Of a stretch of 64,000 nt of DNA, positions 62,692 through 64,000 are shown piece after piece. Positions within the stretch are counted from its first letter, which is position 1, and the number at the start of each line of letters is the position of its first letter. The position numbers and the translations under genes are program-made. A model generated the notes under the pieces. It had not been told where the DNA came from. It did not search any database and saw only the letters and a list, made by a program, of their open reading frames with translations. Source of the stretch: CAIQQQ01 sp037445025 (GTDB lineage: Bacteria; Pseudomonadota; Alphaproteobacteria; Acetobacterales; Acetobacteraceae); contig JBBILI010000009.1 in NCBI GenBank assembly GCA_037445025.1, positions 81,578 to 145,577 of the forward strand, written 5' to 3'.

Positions 62692-63923
62692 GAAAGGGCG
62701 GCGGCCAGCTCCGACAGCTGGACCTCGGACTGGGTGCCGGTGGCGAAGTGTTTCACCTGGGCGACGCCGCGGGCGGCCTCGTCCTCGCCGATGATGACGA
62801 CGGCGCGGGCGCCCTGCTTGTTGGCGCGCTCCATGCGGCGCTTGAGGTTGCCGCGATAGCCGATCTCGGCACGGATGCCGGCGTGGCGCAGGGCCTGCAC
62901 CGCGTCGATGCCGATGGGCTCCATCGCGTCGCCCATCGGGATGACGATGACGGGGGCGATCGTGCCGGGAGCTTCGGCCACCAGCATGGACAGGCGTTCG
63001 ATGCCCGCGGCCCAGCCGACGGCGGGGGTGGACGGTCCGCCCATCTCCTCGACCAGCCCGTCATAGCGGCCGCCGGCCATGACCGTGCCCTGGGCGCCGA
63101 GGGCAGTGGTGACGAACTCGAAGGCGGTGTGGCTGTAATAGTCGAGGCCGCGGACGATGCGGGGGTTTTCGACGAAGGGCACGCCCATGCGGGTGAGGTG
63201 GTCCTGCAGCCTTGCGTAGAAGGCGGCAGCCGCCTCGGTGAGATAGGGCGCGATGGTGGGAGCGTCGGCTACCAGAGCGCGGTCGCCGGCATCCTTGCTG
63301 TCGAGGATGCGCATGGGGTTGCGGTCGAGGCGGGAGAGGCTTTCCTCGGAGAGTTTGGCGCGGTGCGCCGCGAAATAGGCGACCAGGGCGGTGCGGTAGG
63401 CGTCGCGCGAGGCTTTGTCGCCGAGCGTGTTGAGTTCAAGGACGGTTTCGCCGGCGATGCCGAGAGCGGTCAGGATGTCCCAGCCGCAGGCGATGACCTC
63501 GGCGTCCGCCAGGGGTTCGGCGGGGCCGATCAGTTCGAGACCGATCTGGTGGAACTGGCGGTAGCGGCCTTTCTGCGGGCGCTCGTAGCGGAACATCGGG
63601 CCGGCGTAGAACACTTTCTGCGGCAGCGACTGGGTGAGGCCGCCGGTGACCAGGGCGCGGCAGACGCCGGCGGTGCCTTCGGGGCGCAGGGTCAGCGAAT
63701 CACCGCCGCGGTCGACGAAAGAATACATCTCCTTGGTGACGACATCGGAGGTGTCGCCCAGGGTGCGGGCGAACACCCGGGTGTCCTCGAAGATGGGGGT
63801 GGCCCATTCGTCGAAGCCGTAGCTGGCGGCCACGCGGCGGGCGGTGTCGATGACATGGGCGTGGCGGCGGAAATCCTCGCCGATGAGGTCGCGCGTGCCG
63901 CGGACCGGTTGCAGGTCGTTCAC
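62688..63923 (-). CDS. hisS: Histidyl-tRNA synthetase
   Basis: A 411-aa class II synthetase. Motif 2 is GPMFRYERPQKGRYRQFHQ, the histidine-binding region includes VRGLDYYSHTAFEFV, motif 3 lies near VGWAAGIERL, and an anticodon-binding domain follows (APVIVIPMGD onward). The start is GTG 63923 with AAAGGA 7 nt upstream. It is the first gene of the hisS-prfA-prmC operon. Confidence 0.96.
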   Translation of the reverse strand: MNDLQPVRGTRDLIGEDFRRHAHVIDTARRVAASYGFDEWATPIFEDTRVFARTLGDTSDVVTKEMYSFVDRGGDSLTLRPEGTAGVCRALVTGGLTQSLPQKVFYAGPMFRYERPQKGRYRQFHQIGLELIGPAEPLADAEVIACGWDILTALGIAGETVLELNTLGDKASRDAYRTALVAYFAAHRAKLSEESLSRLDRNPMRILDSKDAGDRALVADAPTIAPYLTEAAAAFYARLQDHLTRMGVPFVENPRIVRGLDYYSHTAFEFVTTALGAQGTVMAGGRYDGLVEEMGGPSTPAVGWAAGIERLSMLVAEAPGTIAPVIVIPMGDAMEPIGIDAVQALRHAGIRAEIGYRGNLKRRMERANKQGARAVVIIGEDEAARGVAQVKHFATGTQSEVQLSELAAALS

Positions 63924-63943
63924 TCAGGCGTCCTTTGTTGCGT

Positions 63944-64000
63944 AGGGCGGATGCAATCCGCCGTCATCCCGGGCCGGGCGTGGCGGATTGCATCCGCCCT
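63944..64000. repeat. Paired 19-bp inverted repeat upstream of hisS
   Basis: AGGGCGGATGCAATCCGCC (63944-63962) is repeated as its exact reverse complement at 63982-64000, with a GC-rich 19-bp spacer. Each arm is itself a small palindrome (GGCGGAT..ATCCGCC). The same inner sequence occurs in the hairpin at 15248-15286. It may continue past the window. Confidence 0.8.

Overview
The window is high-GC DNA from an alphaproteobacterium, most likely a member of the Acetobacteraceae (Rhodospirillales). The grounds are the hisS-prfA-prmC-DUF4167 block, an Atm1-type exporter, many high-affinity importers, and a family of AT-rich paired palindromes between genes that I associate with that family. The family-level placement is inference. 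No rRNA, tRNA, CRISPR array, transposase or phage gene was seen.

Region 1 (1-12.5 kb): the start of an RND efflux adaptor gene; an HMG-CoA-lyase-type enzyme with a family III CoA-transferase; a fasciclin-domain protein; a small lipoprotein; a divergent MlrC-like protein; a complete branched-chain-type ABC importer; a DUF1345 membrane protein; and an HtrA-like protein that has lost catalytic residues.

Region 2 (12.6-22.4 kb): a catabolic cluster for an N-heteroaromatic compound. A broken two-gene molybdenum hydroxylase (two Trp-to-TGA changes and a frameshift) precedes a solute-binding protein, a MarR regulator, a UPF0280 protein and 6-hydroxynicotinate reductase. These are divergent from enamidase and an M20 amidohydrolase. 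Reductase plus enamidase is the core of the reductive nicotinate route known from anaerobic nicotinate fermentation.

Region 3 (22.4-36.2 kb): an ABC-F ATPase; family 5 solute-binding proteins without their own permeases; and an eight-gene operon joining a branched-chain-type importer (with a fused LivH-LivM permease) to a luciferase-like monooxygenase, two CMD-domain proteins and a family 5 binding protein. A deleted relic of a binding-protein gene and a quinone-reductase-like MDR enzyme follow.

Region 4 (36.2-45.9 kb): cyclophilin, DUF6455, an orphan sigma-54 response regulator, an operon of FAH-family hydrolase, TRAP transporter and alpha/beta hydrolase divergent from a GntR regulator, an EthD-like protein, and an RraA-type aldolase.

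Region 5 (45.1-56 kb): two sugar-type ABC importers on the minus strand, with an FGGY kinase, an enolase-superfamily dehydratase and the RraA-type lyase. This is a plausible sugar or sugar-acid route. Region 6 (56-64 kb): housekeeping genes aroQ, rpmB, Atm1-type exporter, Nudix hydrolase, DUF4167, prmC, prfA and hisS.

Across the window, eight full copies and several shortened ones of a two-hairpin element of about 130 bp fill gaps between genes. They often run exactly from stop codon to stop codon, and in two cases they supply the last residues and stop codon of a gene.
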